A stretch of DNA of 5,457 nt from CBDCFL01 sp050300875 (GTDB lineage Bacteria; Pseudomonadota; Alphaproteobacteria; Rhodobacterales; Rhodobacteraceae): the NCBI GenBank assembly GCA_050300875.1, contig JBNKYL010000302.1:1-5457 (forward strand), in the 5' to 3' direction. The notes below the pieces were generated by a model, which saw only the letters and a program-made list of their open reading frames with translations, did not search any database and was not told where the DNA came from. This document shows positions 1-5,457 of this stretch, one piece after another. Both the position numbers and the translations under genes were made by a program. How positions within the stretch are numbered: position 1 is the stretch's first letter; the number at the start of each line of letters is the position of its first letter.

Positions 1-1
1 C

Positions 2-121
2 GCCAAACGCTGGGGACTGGACCCCGCCAATTGGTCGCGCCTTGCCGCCATCGACGCCGCGTGCCTGGCGATGCCGGAATTCGAAGCGGCCCTACCCGAA
101 AACCAACCAGACGCGGACTGA
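2..121 (+). CDS. maiA: Maleylacetoacetate isomerase (zeta-class GST), C-terminal end only
   Basis: Only the last 39 residues are present; the gene runs off the left edge. The reading frame from position 2 to the TGA at 119-121 gives a helical C-terminal tail, including AAIDAACLAMPEFEAALPEN followed by QPDAD. This matches the end of zeta-class glutathione transferases, where a final helix is followed by a P-x-x-QPD motif (human GSTZ1 ends in a comparable HPCRQPD segment). The family isomerises maleylacetoacetate to fumarylacetoacetate in the cytosol using glutathione, the step just before fumarylacetoacetase. The next gene is fumarylacetoacetase, only 4 bp away, which strongly supports the call. 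The catalytic N-terminal thioredoxin-like domain lies outside the window, so its integrity cannot be judged. Confidence 0.85.
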   Translation, partial: AKRWGLDPANWSRLAAIDAACLAMPEFEAALPENQPDAD

Positions 122-125
122 CACG

Positions 126-1391
126 ATGCCCCTGATGAAAAGCTGGCTGGCCAGCGCCAATGACCCGGACACGGATTTCCCGCTGAACAACCTGCCCTAT
201 GGTGTGTTTTCGGTGGGCGAGGGCGACATGCGCTGCGGTGTGGCGATCGGCAATCGCATTCTGGACGTGACCGGTCTGGAAGCGATGGGCTATCTGCGCG
301 CGGACCCGGATGCCGATGTTCTGGATGCGCCATACTGGAATGATTTCATGGAGTTGGGGCCAGATGCCTGGACTCGTTATCGCGCCCGATTGCAGGCGTT
401 GTTGGCCGAGGATGCACCCGAGGAGGTGCAGGAAGAGCTTATCGCCTATTCGGTGCCGATGGCCGAGGCGACGTTGCACATGCCGTTCCGAGTGGCCGAG
501 TATACCGACTTCTATGCCGGTCGGAACCATGCCTTCAATGTCGGCACGATGTTTCGCGGGCCAGAAAATGCGCTGCCGCCGAACTGGTTGCATTTGCCGA
601 TCGGCTATAATGGCCGGGCGTCGTCGGTTGTTGTGTCGGGCACGGACATTCGCCGCCCTTGGGGGCAGTTGAAGTCACCTGACCATGACATGCCTGCCTT
701 CCTGCCCAGCCGCCGTTTCGATCTTGAACTGGAAATGGGCGCGGTTGTCGGGCAGGCGTCGGCCGGTCCTGTGACCGTCGATGAAGCGGATGCCATGATC
801 TTTGGTTACGTGCTGCTGAATGACTGGTCAGCGCGCGATATCCAGGCGTGGGAATACCAGCCGCTGGGGCCGTTTCAGGCCAAGGCGACGGCAACATCGA
901 TCAGTCCCTGGATCGTGACGGCAGAGGCGCTGGCCGATTTCCGCGTGGCAACGCCCGCTCGTGAAAAGCCGCTCTTGCCGCATTTGGCCGACACAGGGCC
1001 GATGCTCTACGACATCGACCTGACTGTGTCGCTGGCCCCGCAAGGTCAGCCCGCCACCCAGATCGCGGCCACGAATTACCGCGAGATGTATTATTCCGCC
1101 GCACAGCAACTGGCCCATCACACGACCAGCGGCTGCCCTATGAATGTGGGTGATCTGTTGGGGTCCGGTACGATATCCGGCCCGACCAAACCCGAACGCG
1201 GCAGTCTGCTGGAACTGAGCTGGGGCGGCAAGGAGCCGTTGACGCTCGACACGGGCGAAACACGCAGCTTTCTGGAAGATGGCGACACGCTGACACTGGC
1301 GGGCCATGCGCAGGGTGACGGGTTCCGCGTCGGGTTCGGAACCTGTTCGGGCACGGTGCTGCCTGCGCTCGATGACCCATACAAACGCTGA
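126..1391 (+). CDS. fahA: Fumarylacetoacetase (fumarylacetoacetate hydrolase)
   Basis: This cytosolic enzyme cleaves fumarylacetoacetate to fumarate and acetoacetate, the last step of homogentisate (tyrosine/phenylalanine) breakdown. From ATG 126 it has 421 residues, close to human FAH (419). The N-terminal SH3-like domain spans roughly residues 1-120; the hydrolase domain follows. Active-site residues recalled from mammalian FAH all have counterparts: metal ligands D128 (YTDFY), E201 and E203 (ELEM) and D233 (NDWSARD); H135 as general base; R237, Q240 and K253; T349 (GSGT) and E363 (LLELSW). The frame is open back to an ATG at 42, but that start would overlap maiA by 80 bp and add a non-homologous extension. 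ATG 126 gives the family N-terminus (MPLMKSW) and lies 4 bp after the maiA stop. Only a weak purine stretch (GCGGA, 113-117) precedes it, so translational coupling to maiA is likely. ATG 135 is a less likely alternative. Confidence 0.97.
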   Translation: MPLMKSWLASANDPDTDFPLNNLPYGVFSVGEGDMRCGVAIGNRILDVTGLEAMGYLRADPDADVLDAPYWNDFMELGPDAWTRYRARLQALLAEDAPEEVQEELIAYSVPMAEATLHMPFRVAEYTDFYAGRNHAFNVGTMFRGPENALPPNWLHLPIGYNGRASSVVVSGTDIRRPWGQLKSPDHDMPAFLPSRRFDLELEMGAVVGQASAGPVTVDEADAMIFGYVLLNDWSARDIQAWEYQPLGPFQAKATATSISPWIVTAEALADFRVATPAREKPLLPHLADTGPMLYDIDLTVSLAPQGQPATQIAATNYREMYYSAAQQLAHHTTSGCPMNVGDLLGSGTISGPTKPERGSLLELSWGGKEPLTLDTGETRSFLEDGDTLTLAGHAQGDGFRVGFGTCSGTVLPALDDPYKR

Positions 1392-1399
1392 CCGACGAC

Positions 1400-1405
1400 A
1401 AGGGA
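1400..1405 (+). promoter_or_regulatory. Ribosome binding site of the MBL-fold gene
   Basis: AAGGGA lies 9 bases before ATG 1415, inside the 23-bp gap after fahA. It supports that start and independent translation initiation. Confidence 0.7.
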
Positions 1406-1414
1406 AATACAAGA

Positions 1415-2365
1415 ATGGCCAAAGCTTTCGCCAGCCAGGGCGACCTGACCGAGAAAAAGACATCCTTCACCGAGATCGGGGATGGGCTATATGCCTTCAC
1501 CGCCGAAGGCGACCCCAATACCGGTGTCATCATCGGCGATGAAAGCGTGATGATTATCGAGGCGCAGGCCACGCCGCGTCTGGCGCGCAAGGTCATCGAC
1601 GAGGTGCGCAAGGTCACCGACAAGCCGATTAGCCATCTGGTCCTGACCCACTACCATGCGGTGCGCGTGCTGGGCGCGTCGGCCTTTGGCGCAAGCCAGG
1701 TCATCATGTCCGAAAAGGCCCGCGCGATGGTTGTCGAACGCGGGCAGGAAGATTGGGACAGCGAGTTTGCCCGCTTCCCGCGCCTGTTCCAGGGGCACGA
1801 AGAAATTCCCGGTCTGACCTGGCCCACCACGACCTTTCACGGGCGCATGTCGGTCTATCTGGGCAAGCGGCGCATCGACCTGATGCAGCTGGGCCGCGCC
1901 CATACTGCTGGGGATATCGTGGTCTACGTGCCTGACCAGAACGTGATGTTCACTGGCGATATCGTTGAATACAAATCCGCCTGCTATTGCGGCGACGGGC
2001 ATTTCCATGACTGGCCGCGGACAATCGAAGCCATCCGCCGATGGAACCTGGACGCCATCGCACCGGGGCGGGGCGACGCGCTGATCGGGCGTGACATGGT
2101 CAATGCCGCACTCGACAGCACCACCGATTTCGTCCTGTCGACCTATCGCCCTGCCGCGCGCGTCGCCCTGGCAGGCGGCACGCTGAAGGACGCCTGGGAT
2201 GCCGTGCGCGCCGAATGCGACCCGAAATTCGCCGATTACGCGATCTATGAACATTGCCTGCCTTTCAACGTCGCGCGCGCCTATGACGAAGCGCGCGACA
2301 TAGACACGCCGCGCATCTGGACCGCCGAGCGCGATGCGGAAATGTGGGCGGCGTTGCAGGGGTGA
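1415..2365 (+). CDS. MBL-fold hydrolase-like protein with degenerate metal-binding motif
   Basis: A 316-residue protein with metallo-beta-lactamase-fold layout: an N-terminal strand region ending in VMIIEAQ (45-51), the HxH region THYHAVRVLGAS (78-89), a GRAHTAGD strand (160-167), the TGDIVEY segment (180-186) and a PGRG loop (217-220). The canonical HxHxDH motif is altered. H79 and H81 are kept, but the Asp and next His positions are V83 and R84. H163 and D182 match the third His and bridging Asp, while the usual PGHG histidine is R219. The HYHAVR form is, as I recall, a family trait rather than a local mutation, and the rest of the protein looks intact. C190, C192, H196 and H198 form a nearby cluster that might supply other ligands. 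The protein is probably cytosolic; no signal peptide is seen. It sits between fahA and an aromatic hydroxylase, suggesting a hydrolytic or auxiliary role in aromatic degradation. Substrate unknown. Confidence 0.85.
   Translation: MAKAFASQGDLTEKKTSFTEIGDGLYAFTAEGDPNTGVIIGDESVMIIEAQATPRLARKVIDEVRKVTDKPISHLVLTHYHAVRVLGASAFGASQVIMSEKARAMVVERGQEDWDSEFARFPRLFQGHEEIPGLTWPTTTFHGRMSVYLGKRRIDLMQLGRAHTAGDIVVYVPDQNVMFTGDIVEYKSACYCGDGHFHDWPRTIEAIRRWNLDAIAPGRGDALIGRDMVNAALDSTTDFVLSTYRPAARVALAGGTLKDAWDAVRAECDPKFADYAIYEHCLPFNVARAYDEARDIDTPRIWTAERDAEMWAALQG
2358..2362 (+). promoter_or_regulatory. Ribosome binding site of the FAD hydroxylase gene
   Basis: AGGGG lies 6 bases before ATG 2369 and is embedded in the last codons of the MBL-fold gene, whose stop is 3 bp upstream of the start. 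It supports ATG 2369 and coupled translation. Confidence 0.7.
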
Positions 2366-2368
2366 TCC

Positions 2369-3922
2369 ATGGCCTATGACTATCAACCCTACCCCTATGT
2401 GGCACCGCCGGGCCTGACAGAAACGGAATTGCGCCATCAGGTGGTGGTCGTCGGCGCCGGTCCCATCGGGCTGGCTGCTGCACTGGAACTGGCCAATTAT
2501 GGGATCGGCTCGGTCATTCTGGATGACAACAACGTTGTTTCGGTGGGATCACGCGCAATCTGCTGGTCGAAACGAGCGCTGGAGGTGCTGGACCGCATCG
2601 GCATTGGCGAACGTTGCGTGGACAAGGGCGTGACCTGGCAGATCGGGCGCACCCATCACCGCGATGCCGAGGTCTTCAATTTCGACCTGTTGCCGGAAGC
2701 CGGTCACAAGATGCCCGCTTTCGTGAACCTGCAGCAATACTATGTCGAAGAATACCTGGTCGAGGCGGTGCAGGCCCAACCGCTGATCGACCTGCGGTTC
2801 AAGAACCGGGTCACAGGCGTTGACCAGAGCGACGACCATGTGAACGTCACGGTCGAAACGCCCGATGGGGTCTACCGGGTGGAAACCGAATACCTGATTG
2901 CCTGCGACGGGGCGCGTTCACCGGTCCGCGAAATGCTCGGGCTGGATTTCGAAGGCGAGCTGTTCGAAGAACGATTCCTGATCGCCGATATCGAGATGCA
3001 GGGCGATTTTCCGTCTGAACGATGGTTTTGGTTCGAACCGACTTTCCATCCCGGCCAGTCGGCGTTGCTGCACAAACAGCCGGACAATATCTATCGGATC
3101 GACCTGCAACTGGGCTGGGATGCCGACCCGGAAGAGGAAAACAAACCCGAAAAGATCATCCCGCGGATCGAGAAGGTCGTGGGCCATTCGAACTTCCGGC
3201 TGGATTGGACGTCGATCTACACCTTCCAGTGTCGGCGGTTGAAAAACTTCGTCCATGACCGGGTGATCTTTGCCGGTGACAGCGCGCATCTGGTTTCGCC
3301 CTTCGGCGCGCGCGGCGGCAATTCGGGCCTGCAGGATGTGGATGCGCTGGGGTGGCGGCTGGCGGCTGTGCTGGACGGTCGAGCGCCATCGGCCATCCTT
3401 GACCGATACGACGCCGAGCGGACCTTTGGTGCGGATGAAAACCTGATGAATTCGTCGCGCTCGACGCGCTTCATGTCGCCCGCCGACGGTGCCGAGCGTT
3501 GGTTCAGGGATGCGACGCTGGCGCTGGCAGGCAAGGTGGAATTCGCCCGGCCCATGGTCAATTCGGGCCGTTTGTCGGTGCCCTGCACCTATCCGTTGGA
3601 AGCACCGGACGAGGCGGGTCTGCCGCCCATGTCGCGCCCCGGCTCGGTTGCCCCCGATGCGCGGACCGAAAATGGATGGTTGCTGGATCAGCTCGGTGGG
3701 GATTTCCATATTCTGGCGCTGGGGATGCGCGCCCCGGACGGGACCGGGTTGGACGTGATCGCGCCGAATCTGACCGATGACCTGACCGCGCGTTACCTCG
3801 GCAACGCGCCATCGGCGATCTACCTGATCCGTCCCGATCAGGTCGTGGCGGCCCGGTGGACAAGCGCAACGGCCACCGACATCACTTCCCAGCTGGTCGC
3901 GATCATGGAGGGCAAGGCATGA
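2369..3922 (+). CDS. FAD-dependent aromatic-ring hydroxylase (MhpA/PheA/TfdB-like class A flavoprotein monooxygenase)
   Basis: A 517-residue single-component-type flavoprotein. The Rossmann motif GAGPIG (29-34) follows the strand QVVVV and binds the FAD ADP moiety. The DG motif, CDGARSPVR (179-187), is typical of NAD(P)H-using group A hydroxylases. The GD motif, AGDSAHLVSPFGARGGNSG (302-320) followed by LQDVDALGWRLA, binds the FAD ribityl chain. Residues from about 395 (RPGSVAPDAR... DFHILALG) resemble the C-terminal thioredoxin-like domain of the phenol hydroxylase subgroup. Such enzymes insert one oxygen atom into a phenolic ring using NAD(P)H and O2. Annotation pipelines would probably call this 3-(3-hydroxyphenyl)propionate hydroxylase, but no meta-cleavage genes are visible and the neighbours are homogentisate genes. 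A hydroxylase making homogentisate, such as a 3-hydroxyphenylacetate 6-hydroxylase (MhaA-like), fits better. That substrate is an inference from context. A short Tyr/Pro-rich N-terminal extension (1-15) precedes the fold. Confidence 0.9.
   Translation: MAYDYQPYPYVAPPGLTETELRHQVVVVGAGPIGLAAALELANYGIGSVILDDNNVVSVGSRAICWSKRALEVLDRIGIGERCVDKGVTWQIGRTHHRDAEVFNFDLLPEAGHKMPAFVNLQQYYVEEYLVEAVQAQPLIDLRFKNRVTGVDQSDDHVNVTVETPDGVYRVETEYLIACDGARSPVREMLGLDFEGELFEERFLIADIEMQGDFPSERWFWFEPTFHPGQSALLHKQPDNIYRIDLQLGWDADPEEENKPEKIIPRIEKVVGHSNFRLDWTSIYTFQCRRLKNFVHDRVIFAGDSAHLVSPFGARGGNSGLQDVDALGWRLAAVLDGRAPSAILDRYDAERTFGADENLMNSSRSTRFMSPADGAERWFRDATLALAGKVEFARPMVNSGRLSVPCTYPLEAPDEAGLPPMSRPGSVAPDARTENGWLLDQLGGDFHILALGMRAPDGTGLDVIAPNLTDDLTARYLGNAPSAIYLIRPDQVVAARWTSATATDITSQLVAIMEGKA
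3907..3912 (+). promoter_or_regulatory. Strong Shine-Dalgarno of the DUF2783 gene
   Basis: GGAGGG lies 6 bases before ATG 3919, inside the final codons of the hydroxylase gene. It is the best Shine-Dalgarno seen in the window. It decides for ATG 3919 over the in-frame ATG at 3856, which lies well inside the upstream gene and has no comparable site. Confidence 0.8.
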
Positions 3923-4113
3923 GCCTGATCACCACACCCAACATCACCGACCGTGACGGGGTCTATGCGCAGCTGATCGCGGCCCATAGGGGGCTGGACG
4001 ATCAGGCAAGTGCGGCGCTCAATGCGCGGCTGATCCTGATCCTGATGAACCATATCGGGGACGAGGACGTGATCGATGCTGCCCTGAAATTGGCGACCGA
4101 CGCAGGCGCCTAA
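3919..4113 (+). CDS. DUF2783 family small protein, possible hydroxylase partner
   Basis: A 64-residue protein starting in a 4-bp ATGA overlap with the hydroxylase stop codon and preceded by GGAGGG. Features recalled for DUF2783 proteins are present: YAQLIAAHRGLDDQASAALN (16-35), then ARLILILMNHIGD (36-48) and a final helix (DVIDAALKLAT). It looks like a compact bundle of two or three helices with a hydrophobic middle segment too short and interrupted to be a clear membrane helix. There are no cysteines and no cofactor motif. Family function is not established to my knowledge. Tight translational coupling to the flavoprotein suggests a stoichiometric partner. The small coupling protein MhaB, which works with the MhaA flavoprotein in 3-hydroxyphenylacetate 6-hydroxylation in Pseudomonas putida U, is a reasonable model; whether the two are homologous cannot be tested here. 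It is the last gene of the operon. Confidence 0.85.
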   Translation: MSLITTPNITDRDGVYAQLIAAHRGLDDQASAALNARLILILMNHIGDEDVIDAALKLATDAGA

Positions 4114-4144
4114 GGGCGATTTCCATTGTTGATTTCGGCGTAGG

Positions 4145-5212
4145 TCAGGCGACACCGACCTCAACCAGCCCCTCGGCCACCTGCCTATAGGCCTGCGCGG
4201 CCGCGCTGTCGGGTTTGCCGATCACCACCGGCACGCCCTCGTCGGCGCCCATGCGGATGTCGATATGGAGCGGGATTTCGGCCAGGAGCGGCAGGCCCAG
4301 CTTTTCGGCCTCGGCAGCCACGCCGCCATGGCCGAACAGGTGCTCTTCATGCCCGCAATTCGAACAGATGTGCGTCGACATGTTTTCGATCAGACCTATC
4401 ACCGGCACGCCGGTCTTGCGGAACATGTCGAGCCCCTTGCGGGCGTCCAGAAGCGCAATGTCCTGCGGGGTCGAGATGACGATGGCCCCGTCCACCTGTG
4501 TTTTCTGCGCCAATGTCAGCTGCACATCGCCGGTGCCGGGCGGCAGGTCGATGATCAGAACGTCCAGCTCGCCCCAGTTCACGTTGTTCAGCATCTGCTG
4601 CAAAGCGCCCATCAGCATCGGGCCGCGCCAGACGACGGCCTCGCCTTCGGGCATCATCAGGCCCAATGACATGACGGTGACGCCGTGGGCTTTGAGCGGG
4701 TCAATCCGCGTTCCGTCCGGCGATTGCGGGCGACCGGTGACGCCCAGCATGCGCGGCTGCGATGGGCCGTAGACATCGGCATCCAGCAGGCCCACGCGGC
4801 GGCCTTGCGCAGCCAGGGCAGCGGCCAGATTGGCCGACAGGGTCGATTTGCCGACGCCTCCCTTGCCCGAGGCCACAGCGATGATGCGGTTGACGCCTGG
4901 GATCTTCTGCGGGCCCTGCGGGGCAGGCTTTCCGCCCAATTTCAGGTCAGGCGGCGGGCCTTTGGGCTTGGCAGGGGCAGTCATGGCGATCAGCACCTTA
5001 TCTGCACCCAGCCCGCGCAGCGACGCTTCGGCCTGGGCCTCGACCGCGCGCATGGCGCCCGTGTCACGCGTGCCGATGTCCATCACGAATTGCACGGTGG
5101 TCCCATCGATGGTCAGCGCCTGAACCAACCCGGCGGCAACGATGTCGGTCCCGGTTTCGGGGTCGGATACAGCCTTCAGGGCGTGCAGAACGGTTTCGGT
5201 GGTCAGGGCCAT
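4145..5212 (-). CDS. mrp: Mrp/ApbC/NBP35-family P-loop ATPase, iron-sulfur cluster carrier
   Basis: A complete 355-residue cytosolic protein. Residues 5-78 form a MIP18/DUF59-type domain (SDPETGTDIVAAGLV). A Pro/Lys/Gly-rich linker (about 79-105) leads to the ATPase domain. This begins with the deviant Walker A motif SGKGGVGKST (115-124), followed by DADVYGPS (144-151) and the switch-like segment DLPPGTGD (222-229). C283 and C286 form the CxxC motif (ICSNC) that in this family holds a bridging [4Fe-4S] cluster at the dimer interface. The family assembles or transfers Fe-S clusters to target enzymes and hydrolyses ATP. Length and domain order are usual for proteobacterial Mrp. ATG 5212 starts directly before the DUF59 domain; AGGA (5223-5226) lies 10 bases upstream. 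It is convergent with the catabolic operon and shares its strand with the upstream gene, 89 bp away. No functional link to the aromatic genes is evident. Confidence 0.96.
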   Translation of the reverse strand: MALTTETVLHALKAVSDPETGTDIVAAGLVQALTIDGTTVQFVMDIGTRDTGAMRAVEAQAEASLRGLGADKVLIAMTAPAKPKGPPPDLKLGGKPAPQGPQKIPGVNRIIAVASGKGGVGKSTLSANLAAALAAQGRRVGLLDADVYGPSQPRMLGVTGRPQSPDGTRIDPLKAHGVTVMSLGLMMPEGEAVVWRGPMLMGALQQMLNNVNWGELDVLIIDLPPGTGDVQLTLAQKTQVDGAIVISTPQDIALLDARKGLDMFRKTGVPVIGLIENMSTHICSNCGHEEHLFGHGGVAAEAEKLGLPLLAEIPLHIDIRMGADEGVPVVIGKPDSAAAQAYRQVAEGLVEVGVA

Positions 5213-5247
5213 GGTCGTGTCATCCTGTCTGTCGGGCGCGCGGGCCA

Positions 5248-5276
5248 GAGATAGGCGTTTCGTCGCGAAATGAAAA
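5248..5276 (-). promoter_or_regulatory. Possible weak promoter of mrp with palindrome in the spacer
   Basis: Reading the minus strand, TTTTCA (5276-5271; four of six matches to the -35 consensus) is followed after 17 bases by TATCTC (5253-5248; a poor -10 with three matches). The predicted start would leave a leader of about 30 bases before ATG 5212. The spacer contains the imperfect palindrome TTTCGCGACGAAA (5258-5270). This is a pattern match only. Confidence 0.25.
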
Positions 5277-5301
5277 CCATCTGGGGGCGATTTGCCGCGT
5301 G

Positions 5302-5457
5302 CTACCGCCGCCGCCTGCGTCGCCCGCCATCCCCACCGCCACCAGTGTTGTAATCGACATCCGGCAGGTCCACGACCGCGCGCAACAACGGAAAGGGTTC
5401 GGCAGAATTGGGCAGGGCCGAGGCATTGACGAAATGTTCCTGGAACCGAGGTTCCAC
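5302..5457 (-). CDS. C-terminal end of a putative DUF4445/ASKHA-domain protein with poly-Arg tail
   Basis: The minus-strand frame entering at 5457 and ending at TAG (5304-5302) encodes 51 residues: an opening EPRFQEHFVNASALPN, then a segment with LLRAVVDLPDVDYNTGG, then a Gly-rich stretch and six consecutive arginines before the stop. From memory, this is how the large alphaproteobacterial DUF4445/ASKHA proteins end (ferredoxin domain plus actin-like ATPase, RamA-like, thought to reactivate corrinoid proteins in methyl transfer). A segment like EPRFQEHFV...P, then LPDV, then Gly/Arg-rich is typical. The GTG at the very edge is read as an internal valine, since the residues resemble a C-terminus and not a start. 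None of the catalytic domains is in the window, so identity rests on the tail alone. The neighbouring mrp follows in the same direction; an Fe-S carrier next to an Fe-S protein is plausible but may be coincidence. Confidence 0.55.
   Translation of the reverse strand: MEPRFQEHFVNASALPNSAEPFPLLRAVVDLPDVDYNTGGGGDGGRRRRRR

Noticed and set aside
42..125. Extended N-terminus of fumarylacetoacetase starting at ATG 42
   Set aside because: It would overlap the maiA coding region in another frame, and the extra residues do not resemble the family N-terminus.
828..1463. Minus-strand open frame of 211 codons opposing fahA
   Set aside because: It lies opposite conserved fumarylacetoacetase residues, and its product resembles no known protein.
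1487..2437. Long minus-strand open frame (316 codons) fully opposing the MBL-fold gene
   Set aside because: Its product has no recognisable motif or family-like composition; long antisense frames are expected in GC-rich coding DNA. The identical codon count to the sense gene is coincidence.
2918..3709. Minus-strand open frame of 263 codons inside the hydroxylase gene
   Set aside because: The sense strand encodes a clear flavoprotein with all three FAD motifs; the antisense product is Arg/Pro/Gln-rich and unrecognisable.
4031..4047. CTGATC-type tandem repeat in the DUF2783 gene
   Set aside because: It is a short, in-frame repeat encoding the Leu/Ile helix conserved in the family, not a separate repeat element.
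4107..4118. CGCC-TAAG-GGCG hairpin over the DUF2783 stop codon as a terminator
   Set aside because: The stem is only 4 bp and is not followed by a T tract, so it is too weak to call.
5220..5426. Minus-strand 68-codon open frame near the right edge
   Set aside because: It overlaps the better-supported C-terminal frame (5302-5457) in another phase, and its product is low-complexity with no family resemblance.

Overview
The window looks like chromosomal DNA from a GC-rich alphaproteobacterium, most likely of the Rhodobacterales/Roseobacter type. This is inferred from codon use, from protein similarity recalled from memory and from gene content; no marker gene is present. Coding density is very high, and there is no mobile element, CRISPR array, tRNA or rRNA.

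Positions 2-4113 (+ strand) are the 3' part of a tightly packed aromatic-catabolism operon. In order: the C-terminal end of maleylacetoacetate isomerase (maiA), a complete fumarylacetoacetase (fahA), an MBL-fold protein with a degenerate metal site, an FAD-dependent aromatic-ring hydroxylase, and a 64-residue DUF2783 protein. Gaps are 4, 23 and 3 bp, and the last pair overlaps by 4 bp (ATGA). maiA and fahA are the last two steps of the homogentisate route (maleylacetoacetate to fumarylacetoacetate to fumarate plus acetoacetate). Homogentisate dioxygenase (hmgA) is expected upstream but is not visible.

The last three genes are the less understood part. A class A flavoprotein hydroxylase directly followed by a tiny partner resembles the two-component 3-hydroxyphenylacetate 6-hydroxylase (MhaA flavoprotein plus small MhaB coupling protein) of Pseudomonas putida U, which makes homogentisate. 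The working model is that this module feeds a hydroxylated phenylacetate-type substrate into the homogentisate pathway. The MBL-fold protein has lost several canonical zinc ligands and has no obvious role.

Positions 4145-5457 (- strand) are unrelated housekeeping or accessory genes transcribed toward the catabolic operon: a complete Mrp/ApbC-type P-loop ATPase (iron-sulfur cluster carrier) and, upstream of it, the C-terminal end of a protein that looks like a DUF4445/ASKHA-domain protein ending in six arginines. The two operons converge with only 31 bp between stop codons and no clear terminator. The 89-bp gap upstream of mrp holds a possible weak promoter with a small palindrome in its spacer.
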